Assembly: GCA_020747065.1 (NCBI GenBank)
Contig: JAGMVK010000007.1
Location: forward strand, 682,001-746,000
Length of the DNA: 64,000 nucleotides
Direction: 5' to 3'
Source: Cadophora sp. MPI-SDFR-AT-0126
Lineage: Eukaryota; Ascomycota; Leotiomycetes; Helotiales; Ploettnerulaceae
The position numbers were made by a program, and so were the translations under genes. Position 1 is the stretch's first letter, and each line of letters starts with the position of its first letter. Shown in pieces: positions 45,604 through 57,998 of the stretch. The notes below the pieces were generated by a model. It searched no databases. It was not told the DNA's origin and saw only the letters and a program-made list of their open reading frames with translations.

Positions 45604-47384
45604 TCAAGCTCCTCCCTTTCTCGCAAAACGGCCCAGAGCAGGACCAAGTTCTTGCTCCGCTTCCTGCAACTTCTTCTGCTGCTTCTCACTCTGGTTCTTC
45701 CTCATCTCCTCGATCTTCAATCTCCTCTCATCAATGATATTCCTCGAGCCCTGCTTCCTCAAGTACTTCCTCAACGAACTGTTCTTCCCTCTTCCGCGAT
45801 TCTTCACGTCCGCAACAGGATCCACTGGTTTCTTATCCAGGTCCTTCTCCGCCTTGCGTTGCTCGGCAGTCAGCAAGTCCAGGTTACCGATGTATTCTGG
45901 ATTGAGAGATATCATCTCTGGTTGCAGCTTGTTGAGCAAAGATCGGACCTCGGCTTCTTGCCGTTGCTTGGTATTCTCGTATGGATTTATTTCTTGGGCA
46001 TCGAAGTTGGGTTCTCCTGCCCCTGGAACGATGATTGAAGAGAATCCAGCATCATGTGAGACACCTAAGATATCCTCGAATGGACACCACTTTACCCTCT
46101 CTATCCTCTTGCCTTCACCACCCCATGCCATATACGGACTCTGGATCTTCTCTTGCTCTAGCGCGTGCTTGGTAAACAAGCCTCGCCATATTGAGGTCTG
46201 GGTTCCCCATCCTACAGCTGTCAATCCGCGATCCGAAATGGCGACTGAAGATGCCGGTTGTCGTGTAAAATAGCTATTGACCTCCTTGAACATTCGGATA
46301 TCCCATACTGACATCTTAAGATCCTGACCTGTTGACACCATATATCTACCTTCTCGGTCTATCGACATAGCACGTACTGGTCCACGATGTGCAAGAAGTT
46401 TGACTAGCGGAGTCGGCGAATTGGGCGACCAGAGTGTAACTGTTCCGTTTTGATGGCCCATGTGGAGTATCGCATTGTGAGGATTTTGGGTGAGTGCTGT
46501 AGGTGATCCAAGTTTGGTAGGGGTTTCAATAACCATTTGGCCGGTTGAGACATCTTGATATTTCAAGTAACCTGCATTCCCCTGTTTCGGTATTAGATGT
46601 GCTCTCCTACAAAACCAGATAGATGTACTTGCCACTGTTGCCAAAAGGTAATGGTATGGCAAGAACTCCATATTCGTGACCTCAATATGCTTTTTCAAGC
46701 AATGTATCTCTACTCCTGCCTGGTCGTATATGTATACGTATTTCTTCTGCGCCACAGCAAACATCTGGTTATTATGTAGCCACTTTGCATCCCTCACTGT
46801 TTCCCCCAATTGCAATTCACATCCCAGCTTCCCATCTCTCCAATCCATGGTCGCAACATGGCCTTTCCTTCCCGCCAGTAGCAAGTCTCTTCCATTTCTC
46901 GTATAGTCGCATACATATGGCCCCAGCGCGTCCAGCTTCAGTTCGAATCCTTTTTTGGCAGTCTCGATTGGAACCTCCTTCACAATATCTCGCTGCTTGA
47001 CTTTATAGGTTCGTTCTAATCCATTTTCTGGCTCCAAAAACCCCTCAGTATTTTCGTGCAAGATTTCCGCATCTTTCGCTCGCAATATCGCAGTCTGGTA
47101 TTTCGATTCTTGCGCCTTCAGGTTCGCTCGTAGTTTCTTGTCCTTGATGCCCCTCACTACTTGCTGTCAGTCTCCAATACAGATGCCTTAGGTCGAGGCC
47201 GCTCACAAGGTATCTTTTTGCCTCTACCATATTGCTTATTGGCCTCTCTCTGTCTCCGGATCAATGCTGCATCTGGTCCTGTGGTCGTCAAATCCATCCG
47301 GGCGCGTTTGATTGGGACCGCGCCATTGAAGTGTTGTTTTTCGGCGCTCTCGCCTTCTGGGCGATCAATCTCCATTGTCGACAT
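45604..47384 (-). CDS. utp7: U3 snoRNP protein Utp7 (WD-repeat, small-subunit processome)
   Basis: Three exons, 47207-47384, 46633-47156 and 45604-46581, give 559 residues. The N-terminus has GRGKKIPL then RGIKDKKLR. WD-type blades include HVATMDWRDGKLGCELQLGE, RGPVRAMSIDREGRYMVSTGQDLKMSVWDIR and the BING4-type tail FEDILGVSHDAGFSSIIVPGAGEPNFDAQEINPYE. The C-terminus is basic (DERRLKIEEMRKNQSEKQQKK). Utp7 works in early 18S pre-rRNA processing in the nucleolus. The second intron (46582-46632) starts with GC rather than GT; splicing it restores ATVGNAGYLKYQ. Divergent from tsr1. Confidence 0.95.
46582..46632 (-). other. GC-AG intron in utp7
   Basis: The 51-nt intron has donor GCAAGT, branch-like TCTAATA and acceptor CAG. 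Its length is a multiple of three and it has no stop, so unspliced RNA would insert 17 residues in frame. Confidence 0.65.
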
Positions 47385-47672
47385 GTCCTCTGGTAGCCAG
47401 ATTCTATTCCGAAGGCTTCAGCGAGAGTCGAGGTTTACTGGGTCTTGGTGATGATCGTGACTGTTCAAACTTGAGATCCCGCAATTGAAATTCCGAGGGC
47501 TGAACTTTTTTAGTGCCAAGATCCAGTTATCGCTTATCGCGAAATCTTGGCGGGAAAAAGTTCGATAGAGGAATCCCCCACATTTCGAAACTCACGATAA
47601 ACACAATCTCGACAATATTCCAAACTGGCGTCCAATATTCCCTTCAGATTCAAGGCCGGAGGCAACGGCACT
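47385..47672. promoter_or_regulatory. Shared promoter region of utp7 and tsr1
   Basis: 288 bp separate the two start codons, which face away from each other. Both products act in 40S-subunit assembly, so one regulatory region may drive both. A GAACTTTTTTA tract at 47501-47511 is a weak match to the fungal ribosome-biogenesis (RRPE) element. Confidence 0.55.
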
Positions 47673-50153
47673 ATGGCTCCATCTGCGCAGTCTCACTCGC
47701 ATAGGAGTACGACAAAAGGCACCCAGAAAGGTTTCAAGTCCAGGAAGGCGACCAAGGGTGCATTGAAGGAAATTGCCAAAGGTTTGCCCCTCCATGAATT
47801 TTTGGAGGTCATGTACTGACAGGAAATAGGAAAGCTCGCAGACCTCAGTCACCGGAAGACGCCTCATCAGCAAATGATGTCGAAATTCGATCGCCGAAAT
47901 CAGAACAAGCAGAAGCAGTTGAACAAACACAAGGAGCATCTAAGGGAGACCAATGTGTTCGCAGGACGTGATGGAGCGCCTAGGATAGTGGCCGTTATCC
48001 CACTGTGTGAGGATGGAGATGCTGCTGCAGCAGTGCGACTTTTGAGTGGAAGTTTGGACATCGAGACCGAGGTACCAGAGGAGGGGCTATTACGAACGGA
48101 TATCGATCGATTCAAGCAGAAGGTACAATACATTGTACTGAAGAGGGATTTGGTGGCCTGTCTGGATGCCGGTAGAGTTGCAGATTTTGTCATCTTCATT
48201 CTGTCTCCGAATGAAGAGGTCGACCCACTCGGTGAACTTATAATTCGAAGTGTTGAGAGTCAAGGCCTGTCGACACTTATGACTGTCGTTCAAGGACTCG
48301 ACAAGGTGGATCCGGCAAAGAGAAGACCCCAGGTGTTGGCATCATTGAAATCATACATTACACATTTCCATCCGGATCAGGAGAAAGTACACAATCTGGA
48401 CTCGAGGCAGGAATGCGCCAATCTTATGCGATCATTATGTACGACAACACCAAAAGGCGTCCGATGGAGGGAGGACAGAAGCTGGATGCTTGTTGATGAC
48501 GTACAGTGGCCAGAAAATGAACAAGATAATGTGGTTCTGACTGGAGTCGTCAGAGGCAAGGGTTTGAAGGCAGACAGACTGGTCCAAGTCGGGGATTGGG
48601 GCGATTTCCAGATTGAGAAGATCACTGCAGCGCCACTAACTTCGAAAAAGCGGAGACAGGACGAGATGACCGTAGACGAAGCCGACACGGAGAATGTGCT
48701 TGACACCCCAACGATAGACCAGGACGATATGGCCGAATTGGCTCCAGAGGAGATTATGATGGAGGACGATATTGATGCCACAATGTCAGTAGCAACCAGC
48801 GACAAGCGAGGAGTGCTCTTGGACGATCATCATTATTTTTCAGACGATCAAACCCACATGCCCGCGAAGCCCAAAAGACTTCCGAAGGGAACATCGGCGT
48901 ATCAAGCAGCATGGTATCTGGGAGACAATTTTTCTGATTCTGGATCTGATTATGAGGATGTTGATGAGCAAGGTGACTTCTCTATGGGTGCCCCCGCTTT
49001 ACCACAAGATGGAGTTGAAGGACTTGCACCACGAGAGCCAACAGAATTCGCTCCTACGGAATATGCAAAGTCGGAAATGTTCCTGGATCCAACACCAGAT
49101 GATGAGGCGGAAGCAGAGCAGCTCGCTGCATTCAGAAACCGAAAGGTCGATGAGGCAGAAGATGATCGAGAATTCCCAGATGAGATCGAACTACATCCCC
49201 ATGTTCTCGCCAGAGAACGACTACTCAAGTATCGCGGACTGAAAAGTTTGAGAGAAAGTCACTGGGAAGAAGCAGAAGATAGAGCATATGAGCCGGAGGA
49301 TTGGAGACGACTTCTCCAAGTACCCGATTACAAATCCACGAGGAGTCAAGTTACTCGGGAAGCCTTGATAGGGGGTGTACTGGCTGGGACTCGAGTTCAT
49401 ATCCATCTCCGAAATGTTCCTACTTCTCTCCGATCATCATACAACCCCTGTCGCCCACTCAACCTCTTCTCCCTACTTCGTCACGAACACAAGCGCGCAG
49501 TTCTCAACTTCAATTTTACATTGAGCTCCGACTATACCTCAGCTATCAAAGCCAAGCAGGAGATGATCATGCAATGCGGTCCTCGCCGTTTCGTTATCAA
49601 CCCTCTCTTCTCGCAAGGAGGCAATACAACCAACGATGTCCACAAATTCGACCGCTTCTTGCATCCCGGTCAATCATCAATAGCCACCTTCGTCGCACCA
49701 ATGACCTGGGGATCCGTCCCAGCGCTCTTCTTCAAGCGCAACATCCCAAGCGAAGAAGATCCCTCTCCACTACCTCTCACCCTCCTGGGGACCGGTACAT
49801 CGATGGCGCCATCTTCGTCTCGCGTAATTGCCAAACGCATAATCCTCACGGGTCATCCCTACAAGATTCACAAGAAGCTCGTGACAATCCGCTACATGTT
49901 TTTCAACCGGGAAGACGTAGAGTGGTTCAAAGCTTTACAGCTGTGGACTAAGCGAGGACGTAGTGGGTTTATCAAGGAGAGTCTAGGTACGCATGGGTAC
50001 TTCAAGGCTACTTTTGATGGGAAGATTAATCCTCAGGATTCGGTGGGAGTCAGTTTGTATAAGCGGATGTGGCCGAGAAATGCGAGGGTCTGGAAGTCGG
50101 AGGAGCTACTTGCCGGACAGGGGGATGTTGCTATGGAAGTTGATACTATTTAG
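47673..50153 (+). CDS. tsr1: 40S ribosome biogenesis GTPase-like protein Tsr1
   Basis: Two exons, 47673-47781 and 47830-50153 (48-nt intron), give 810 residues, normal for Tsr1. The basic start (HRSTTKGTQKGFKSRKATKGALKEIAKG) is typical. The pseudo-GTPase part holds RIVAVIPLCEDGDAA and a Val-Asp-Pro-Leu stretch. The AARP2CN-like and DUF663-like parts carry WMLVDDVQWPENEQDNVVLTGVVRGKGLKADRLVQVGDWGDFQIEKI, HVHIHLRNVPTSL and WFKALQLWTKRGRSGFIKESLGTHGYFKATFDGKINPQDSVGVSLYKRMWPR. Two acidic linkers lie in the middle. The protein checks late pre-40S particles in nucleus and cytoplasm. Confidence 0.97.
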
Positions 50154-50607
50154 ATGGATGTGCGGAATGGAGTTATTCAAATAGAGGACATTCTCTAGCG
50201 AAACTGGTATATGAAATGAAATGACTTACAGCAACCGAAATAAAGATCATTTGTGCTTGATTTGTGATAAGTGAAATATTATACTGAGTCATTCACCAAC
50301 CGTCAAATGAATCCTCAATCGCATGGACGAGGAAATACAGCTCACTAAGCGTGTTGTCACACCCCGTATGGAAGCGAAGCGATTACCGCACACAAGCTGA
50401 GCTGCACTAAAAAATGGCACGAAGGAAGCTGGAACTCCCTAGGATCTCCCACTATCTTTTCTCCAACACAGCACCCTGACTGAATAATTTCCTTCTACAA
50501 TATCGCATCCTCCTTCGGGGAAAGGTTTAAAGGGGAAAAAAAAAAATTCAAAAAGTGAGGTGTCCGAGAATACTCTCGGGGACATGAACTCGAAGAACTT
50601 GAATGTG
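50154..50607. other. Intergenic
   Basis: tsr1 3' region and region before the tRNA. A run of ten A at about 50538-50547 lies past the 3' end of the tRNA (its minus-strand T-run may end Pol III transcription). Confidence 0.5.
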
Positions 50608-50691
50608 CTCTCTGACGGGGAGTCGAACCCCGATCTCCCGCGACTTGTCTGTTATGACAAGCGGAAATCATGACCGTTAGACCATCAAAGA
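50608..50691 (-). tRNA. tRNA-Asp (GTC) with 12-nt intron
   Basis: 84-nt gene. The acceptor pair TCTTTGA/TCAGAGA carries one wobble. The D arm is followed by an anticodon stem TCCGC/GCGGG and loop TTGTCA-C with anticodon GTC; the T arm is CGGGG-TTCGACT-CCCCG. A 12-nt intron (50643-50654, TAACAGACAAGT) sits after position 37 and pairs with the anticodon (CTTGTC with GACAAG), as expected for nuclear pre-tRNA splicing. Confidence 0.93.
50643..50654 (-). other. tRNA-Asp intron
   Basis: TAACAGACAAGT, located 3' to nucleotide 37; forms a six-base-pair helix with the anticodon side. Confidence 0.85.
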
Positions 50692-51606
50692 TGTTTGCTT
50701 TGAAGCTGTTCATGTCGTGAAATTGCTTATCCAGTAACATACAGAAATTAGTAGCGTAGAAAAATTTCTCCGCAGGCTCTCTGGAAGGCTTGGCTAGCGG
50801 GTACTTGATTAGCTAGGGATGTATCCGGTAGGGTTAAGATTTGATGGCGTAGAACGGCTTGCCCAGGTCTCATTGGCTTAGTGGGTAGCGTGAAGCTGGT
50901 GTGGAGCTGTGCACTCGACGGCGCAAAGGCAGGGTTGCGCAACTCTTCAATGCTTCTATGCTGAACTGTTCTGTCAATATCTGGGGAAAGGGGTTGTCTC
51001 ATTGGCTTTCTCAATCATTTCGATGGTTTTTAACATGTACCTTGCTTAGTATTCCAGATCTGAAGTCTCTTTCGGGTCATTATTCAGCGATTGACATCAT
51101 GACATCTTACGACGTGACTTTGCCGAATTAATTGATGGTATATGGGCTCAACTTGTAGCAGCCACTCTTAATAGAACTCTCGATTGATTGCAAATGGCCA
51201 TGTGTCAGGCAATACGCAAGGTTCAATTGATTTGGCTTCTTTGCAATCTTTCCTAGATCACGTGTATGTGGACCAAAAGAGCTAATTTGGTTCGCCCCGC
51301 TATGTTCTTAAGTGTCCACTACAAAGAGAGCAGGAAGAGCTGGGTTCATTCTGTCTCGGACTATCTGTCGATGCTTTTGTATGCAATGCAACCAATATTA
51401 TACCTTTCCCACGACCCGAATCAATGCTGGAATGCTTGTTATGCCCTTTTCATGCCGGTAGCGAATGCTGTTATGCTTCATCTGATCTCCCTGATCGGCA
51501 GCTACATCTTGCTCCGACACATGCAGAAGTACATCAATACTTTCATGACAATCGCGTCAAAGATTCTCCCTAGTTATGCAGTTACTCGACGATCTGTTCT
51601 CCACTC
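50692..51606. other. Intergenic
   Basis: A plus-strand frame (51266-51790, 174 codons) overlaps the last exons of the minus-strand enzyme gene and is judged spurious. Nothing else found. Confidence 0.5.
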
Positions 51607-52625
51607 TCATTCCTTGGTAATGACAATCGACCTCGTCTCTATCGACTGCCTCGGAGCTGCGTCCTCAGGCGCATTTGGATTCACAAACGAGACATGCGGA
51701 CAGACTGAAGCAAGATGTCAGAGAGGTCCTCCAAATGCGGGCTTATATACTCACATCGAGCATGATCTCCACCTTTGGTATCATACATAACAAAAGCGTA
51801 CGGTTCAGCAGGCGTCTGTTTTTCCAGCCAGAACCATTTATGGTTAGGGTTGTATGTTAGGTAGTACACCTCTCCGACCCGGTCAGGAATGATCCGATCG
51901 GCTGCAACGAGATCTTCTGGGTTGACAGACCGGCTGTCACAGAGAGCAAGAGGGCGATCTTCAAGTTGGGGAATCAGTGTTCTCCAGGTGCTGGCCAGGG
52001 TCAGTACGTTATTCGGTTTACTGTCCAGTAATTTGCTTACTTGATGATGCGAAAGCGGTAGCCAGGTCTCAAATATTTTGCTTTGATCTCATTCGAGAGA
52101 TAGCGGTTGATGACTTGTGGACCAGATATATAAGTTATGTCTGTCAAAAAGTCAGATATCAGGTTGGCCTGTGGGAATCTTCAAGAGTTGCGTACCGTTA
52201 TGAACTCCACGAGCCGGACCTTCAGTCAAGGTAAGATCATTCAGATCTAACTGCCTCCTCTGAAACAAGATGTTCTCCCGCAGTCTCGAATCATAACACT
52301 GCACAAATTCTGCACCAAGTTTTTCCTTTAGCAATGCCTCCGTCTCTTCGCGGTACTGCATAACATCTTCCGCCTTAGGGAAAGCGGAAAATCTACTCTG
52401 GTGATCGAACACTTCGAAGCCACATTCTCCGATCCTCGGTTTTGATTTCGAATTCCGGATATTTTGGATGAAGATGTCGGAATGGTCCTCGAATTCGAGA
52501 TTATCAACTCGCTGATGATCTGGATCGTACCCCTCTTTTGGGGGCAGAAAACACCAGTATGGCTTCTCGTGTTCGTATAGTGGCAGTTTCTGTAGATACT
52601 CGAGGGTCGCTCGCACAGGAGACAT
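51607..52625 (-). CDS. AsaB/CmcJ-like hydroxylase/desaturase family protein
   Basis: Four exons, 52196-52625, 52041-52140, 51755-51990 and 51607-51704 (introns 55, 50 and 50 nt), give 287 residues. The order of motifs is that of the fungal AsaB/CmcJ family: RATLEYLQKLPLYEHEKPYW, then DHSDIFIQNIR, FEVFDHQSRF, ENILFQRRQLDLND, RGVHNDITYISGPQ, YRFRIINTWRTLIP, DRPLALCDSRSV and VYYLTYNPNHKWFW, ending HVSFVNPNAPEDAAPRQSIE. Family members modify secondary metabolites. The start could be 36 codons upstream (ATG 52733) but the family usually begins near MSPVRATLEYL. No other biosynthetic gene is adjacent, so the substrate is unknown. Confidence 0.9.
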
Positions 52626-53970
52626 TCTTAAATGATACAAGGAGACCTTTGATAGTTCAGAGCAGTGTTTCCACTGCTGGAGAATGTTGCCCCAATATCC
52701 TGAGGCTATTCGAGGTTCACTTGAAGGTGTCATAGCCGTCACGAGGAAAGCTGCAAGGCTAGGGGTACAGGGCTATGAGATTGGTTCGTCTATAAAATCT
52801 GTCCCTGGCCTGATCTTCCAGCGAATTGTACACCGATGCTGACCGAGTACCACCCTCCCTCATGGCTCGCTTCATCCTTGGTTCGTTGTTCTCGCATTCA
52901 TGTTGTGATTTCTTTACATGTTGCAATTATAAACCGTGTCTTGCTCTTCTTAACTTCATTTTTGACTTCTAGCGGAGTTCCAAAGTACGGAATTCTCCAC
53001 ACCTGTCTTTCAAGGGACGCTATGAGGGGTACTTTTCAGCTACCCCTCTATGTCACGTGATGACACCAAATTTCCGGCTTGGAACTGCTGGGCTTCTTCG
53101 TGTTGCATATGAAGCAAGATTAAGCCAGAAGTGCATATACCTTTCTCATACCTTCGTGGAAGGAACACTAAATTGAGCCACAGTCAGGAAATTGTTAAGT
53201 AATTGATACTCATCGTCTTCGACCATTCGCTTGTTCACCGAGCCGAAACATCTCAACCAAAGTATGCTGATCTGTGCTGGCAAGGCAGATTCGTAATACT
53301 CGCAAGGCTGTGTGGGGTGTTGAACATGATCGATCGCATGCATATACTTTTGCACTTGTTGAGCAATTTAGCTTCATGCAGACACGCAGCCTTGGTTGAA
53401 ATCCAGCCTCTTGCATTTGCAGTTCTTATCGGTGGCTTGACGCAACCCATCGAACTCGGAGGGGTTCAGTGTGAGCCTGCAAGTCAGCCCCATGCTTTTG
53501 AGCCAGTACCCCTCATCCAGGAATTTACCCACCGAAACCCTCACACTGGAGTCGGGCGTATCTGCAAGGCAGTGCTGGGGCGTGGAGGTGCGCATCTGCC
53601 GTATATTCGCTGCCCAATATGCAGACGAGGCACGAGCTGTAAGCCACGAAATCGGTGTGCTATCATAGGTTCTCTCGCGAGCCTCATTTGAGTCAACTCA
53701 TCAGACTGGTCACCTAGAATTCATGGGTATTGGTGTAATGCCGCGTAAAGTTTCCGTGTATATCTGGGTCCGAGGTGATGAGCCTCCACAGCCTCCTCAT
53801 TACATTCTCACGGTCGCATACCTGTCTCATCATAACTCCTGGAGCCCTGGGTCGTCAACACTGTGAAGTTTAGAATTTTCGAAGTCGATTTGCGATATGG
53901 GCGTACATTGAGATAAAATTGTATCGAGCGATTGAGCTGTTGTTTCTTATTGTAACGAACTTTCGCAGTC
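52626..53970. other. Intergenic
   Basis: No supported gene. Short frames near 53200-53690 lack motifs. Confidence 0.5.
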
Positions 53971-56900
53971 ATGACAGCTGTTGAGATCTCGAATGGAGTG
54001 CATAATTTGGGTTTGAATGGCAACCATGCCGTTCAGGAGCCACTCGTTCGTAGGGGGACTAATGGGGACTCGAATGGGGAAAATTGGAATACAAACGGGG
54101 CTCAAAATGGCCACAAGGGATCCGTCGCAAACATTCCCAGAGGAGATGAATATGATGTAGATTTCTCGTGAGTGAGAGGAAGGCCGACTTCATATCTTGA
54201 AGCTAATTTCAGCAGTGATACGAGGAATTTTGTGGTTAAGCGATGGGAGGATATCGTGAATTCAGCAACGTCAAGGCTTTCTCCGCAAGGTAGGAATCAG
54301 ATACGGCTTCGAGGAAACGAGCTCATTTGGAATAGATCTCAAGGCTGCTTCCGATTATCTGTATTGGCATGATATCAAAGACGAGATCCAGGCCAAGCTC
54401 AGTGATACGTCCTCGACACAGATCATGAAGCGACAGATGAGCAGAATACACGCCCTTCCGAGCGTTCTGGTCAAGCTTACCATGACATTTGATGGGCTCA
54501 TTATGCCATTTGATGTCAAGTTTGAAATTCTCTGGGGTCTGATCTATCTCAACCTGAAGGTACTATTTTAACCTTGGGTCTGAGAACAGTACTAATACAA
54601 GTCAGTTATCATACACTTCTCTCGACCGGCTGAAACGAACTTGCGATCTGATGGACAGACTCCGAAAAGTCACGGTGCTATTCAACCGATGTCTGGAAAC
54701 GTGCGATGAGAAGAATGAAGCGAGAATAGCGGTGATTGACTTCTTGGATCCCATTATCATGGTTCTTGTCGACTGTATTGATTATTTCCATGAGCATTTG
54801 TCCGGTATGTGACCCAAAATGTCTGGAAAGCCAGGTCAACTGACGGCGCGATCAGAAAAGGAAGCAGCAGATACATGGCCAGACATGAGAGCGAATATCG
54901 ATCAACAGTTGGCATCACTGGACTACACCGTCAAACATGTTAGGTCAGCATCAATCAATTTACTGCTTCGACTGAAATACTCTGATGCTAACACGTCAAT
55001 AGCGAAATCAGTAATTTCTCCAAAGTCAATCGGGATCGCCAAGTGAAGAGTTTATCGTCCCGGCACGCCGCACTGCCAGATTCAGAGGAACCAGGAGTTT
55101 TCCCCAATCGCATTCTCCCCTTTCAAAGGAACAGGACATTCTACGGCAGAAAAGAAGAGCTGGACAAGATACTCAGGTATCTGAGGCCAAAGGATCAAGA
55201 TGATGGCGTTGCAACGTTTCGAACGTATACCATCTACGGACGCCGTGGAGTGGGCAAGACGGAAATCGCCCTACAGTTCGCTCACGTGAACCCTGGTGGC
55301 TACGATGCCATTTTCTGGATTCAGTGTGAAACTTCTGTGTCGATCAGACAGAGCTTTACTGATGTCGCACTATCGCTCAATCTTCCTGGAGCTGCTCGAG
55401 AGGGCAAGCACGAAGAGAACTTGCTGCAAGTTTTGAAGTGGCTGAAGTTGACCAGTAAGTTGCTGGAGCTCAAACTTATGTTTGCACACTGACACCAAAT
55501 AGAGAAGAAGTGGTTGTTGATTTTCGACAATGCTGGTAATAAAACTCGCTCGGTTTTCCTTTCTCTTTACTGATGCAGTGCAGAACGAGACCAAATTCTT
55601 CAGAAATATTGGCCAGTCGGTGCCATGGGTGCCATTCTCATCACCTCCAGGGAGTATTATAACTTCGCCAAAGATGAAAGTCGCAAGGGAGACACCGTCA
55701 AGCCCTTCACAGAAAACCAAAGTTGGGAACTGTTACTGAAGCTACTTGGAGAAGACTGGGAAAAAGCGGATCGAGAAGGCACCATCGCTCAGTCTGAAGT
55801 CATCGCCGCGAAGAAGTTCCTGAGTCAACTTGAGGGTCTGGCATTGGCTGTACGACAAGCAGCTGTCATGATCAAAGATCCCAATATTGGTGGCCCTACC
55901 ATCGCAAAGACCTATGAGAAGTTCAAGGAACGTATGCGAACTCTTCCACCCCGTCACTCATCTCGCCGTTCGGCATCAGAAATTGCACTTGACTCTCTCT
56001 GGGACATGACCTTCAGTGCTCTTGGATCTCATGCAAGGACTCTTCTCAGTGTATTTTCGTGGCTTTCACCCGGTAGGTCCTCAGACCAATAAATTGAACA
56101 CTATGGCTCACAAGTGGTCTAGATTCCATTCCCGTTGATCTTTTCTTACCCCGCAACCAAAGTGTGCTGGACGGATCCCTCTCTTTCTGCAAACAAGCCC
56201 AAAACATCAACCCACAAAAGCGAACCTCAATCATTAGTGCACTCTCACCATCCCCCGAATTTGCAGCAGCTGTCGACGAACTATTGAAGAGGGAACTCAT
56301 CAAGCGGGACAATCGTATTTACTCGGTCCATCGAGTGGTCCAAGAAGCCGTGAACTATCACGACGAGGAGGATCTCCAGAACAGTTTCAACATCGCCGTT
56401 TCTCTGGTCCACGAAGCGTTTCCTAAAGTCGTCATGAATCAGCCCCTGATCAAATACTGGACTACCTGTCAAATTTACATCCCTCACGGCGTATTCCTCA
56501 GTCGAAAATTTGCGGGACACGTGAAATCGGGGTCGACTGGAAAGTAAGTCTTGTTTGGAACTAATGTCAATTTCGAATCTTCGAAACTCTCCGAAAGAGA
56601 TGTTGAAATCAGAAAGACTATTGATGATATGGCAGTAGCTGATTGTTTTTCTAGACTAAAATCCACTCAGGAATTCGTACAATTGCTGCATCACTGCGGC
56701 TGGTAAATACCCCACCTCACACAGCATATCAGCAAAGTCTAACGAGCAGATAGGTACTTGTATGAGATCGGTGATTACGACGTGTGCAACCGAGTCGTTG
56801 AGACAGCCACTGGAGCATGTGAAAACAAGAAGTCACTCTTGTACGCTGATAGTAGGTGTTCTCTGTCAGAAGTCCACAGTCTTCATGGAATTTCAAATTG

Positions 56901-57998
56901 ACCAAGACCCATTAAACAGTACGAAACACTGCCGGTGGTAGATTCTATGATCTGAACGAATTAGCCCGCTGTCGACGAGCATGGGAAGACACACTGAAGA
57001 TAAGAAAGGAGTTGTTGGATCATGATCATCCGCAAAGTAAGTTCACATCCATATCTTTGGGAATGCAGCTAACATGTTGGGAAGTGGCGGCCATCTACAA
57101 TAATTTCGGCAATGTATGTACTATGTCTTCACCCATCCCTTCTCATCCCGCGACTTAGCCATATTTGTTATGTAATTAATAACCTAACTTTATGATCAGC
57201 TGGAATTATCTACAGGTAATCCCAAGTGGGCGAAGGAGAATTTCGACCGTGCGACGCAAATTTGGAATGCTGGCGGTGATAGTACCGCGGTCCAATTGGC
57301 TCTTACTCATCTCTGCGTTGGAAGACTTCATACCCTGAAGTTGAATGTCGAGGAAGCATGGAGAGAAACGAATTTGGCGGAGACGCTGTTCTTGAGAACG
57401 ATGGGTGCAGATAAGGGTTTTATGGCAAAGTATGGTACTGTAAACCAGTGACAAGTACACAGCTGACATGGCGATAGCGTCCACTACGTCTATGGAAATA
57501 TCCACATGTTACAGAAAGATTGGGATCTTGCTTGGAGATCATTCGATGAATGTCTGAAAATTGGGTTGGCAACCATGCCTCTACATCCCATCACAGCAGC
57601 GGCGTATTATTCACTCGGTTGTGTGAAGTTCGAGCAAGGAGAACTGGAGCCCGCAAAGTAAGCCCACGTTTTTTCTTTCTTGAAAGAGGTCAGAGCTAAC
57701 CAGCAACAGGGCTTGGCTCGAAAAGGCACGCTCAATTGCACAACTCAACAGTCCAGTGGCAGACGATGGTCCCACTGCTCGCATTCTCTGGAAACTCGCA
57801 CAGATATTGGAAGCTGATCCTGAACAGCGCTTTAACGAAGAAGCACAGGACTTGAGAAATAGAGCAGCCATTGCCAGAGCTAAGTTGCTGGCGTCAGGTA
57901 AAGGTGGTGCCATGGCATTCTTGCGTGAGGAAGATGCGGAGGAAGCGGACGACGAAGAGGAGGATTACGATGTGCTGGTTCCTTTGTTTTATCGTTAG
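53971..57998 (+). CDS. NLR-type NB-ARC protein with C-terminal TPR
   Basis: Sixteen exons were joined by hand: 53971-54167, 54213-54289, 54336-54559, 54606-54804, 54856-54943, 55003-55454, 55503-55535, 55584-56072, 56123-56543, 56655-56702, 56754-56851, 56920-57036, 57085-57113, 57200-57429, 57478-57657 and 57710-57998, giving exactly 890 residues. Residues 1-65 are low-complexity (Asn/Gly-rich); 70-260 form a helical fungal-type N-terminal domain. The NB-ARC starts near 308 (FYGRKEELDKI), with P-loop GRRGVGKT (341-348), Walker B WLLIFDN (416-422), GAILITSRE, and GLALAVRQAAVMI with a later winged-helix-like region. TPR-type helices follow from about 560, ending in an acidic tail. Such proteins act as ATP-switch sensors of self/non-self. 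Confidence 0.92.

Noticed and set aside
51266..51790. 174-codon plus-strand frame
   Set aside because: Overlaps the last two exons of the AsaB/CmcJ-like gene on the other strand, and its translation has no motif.
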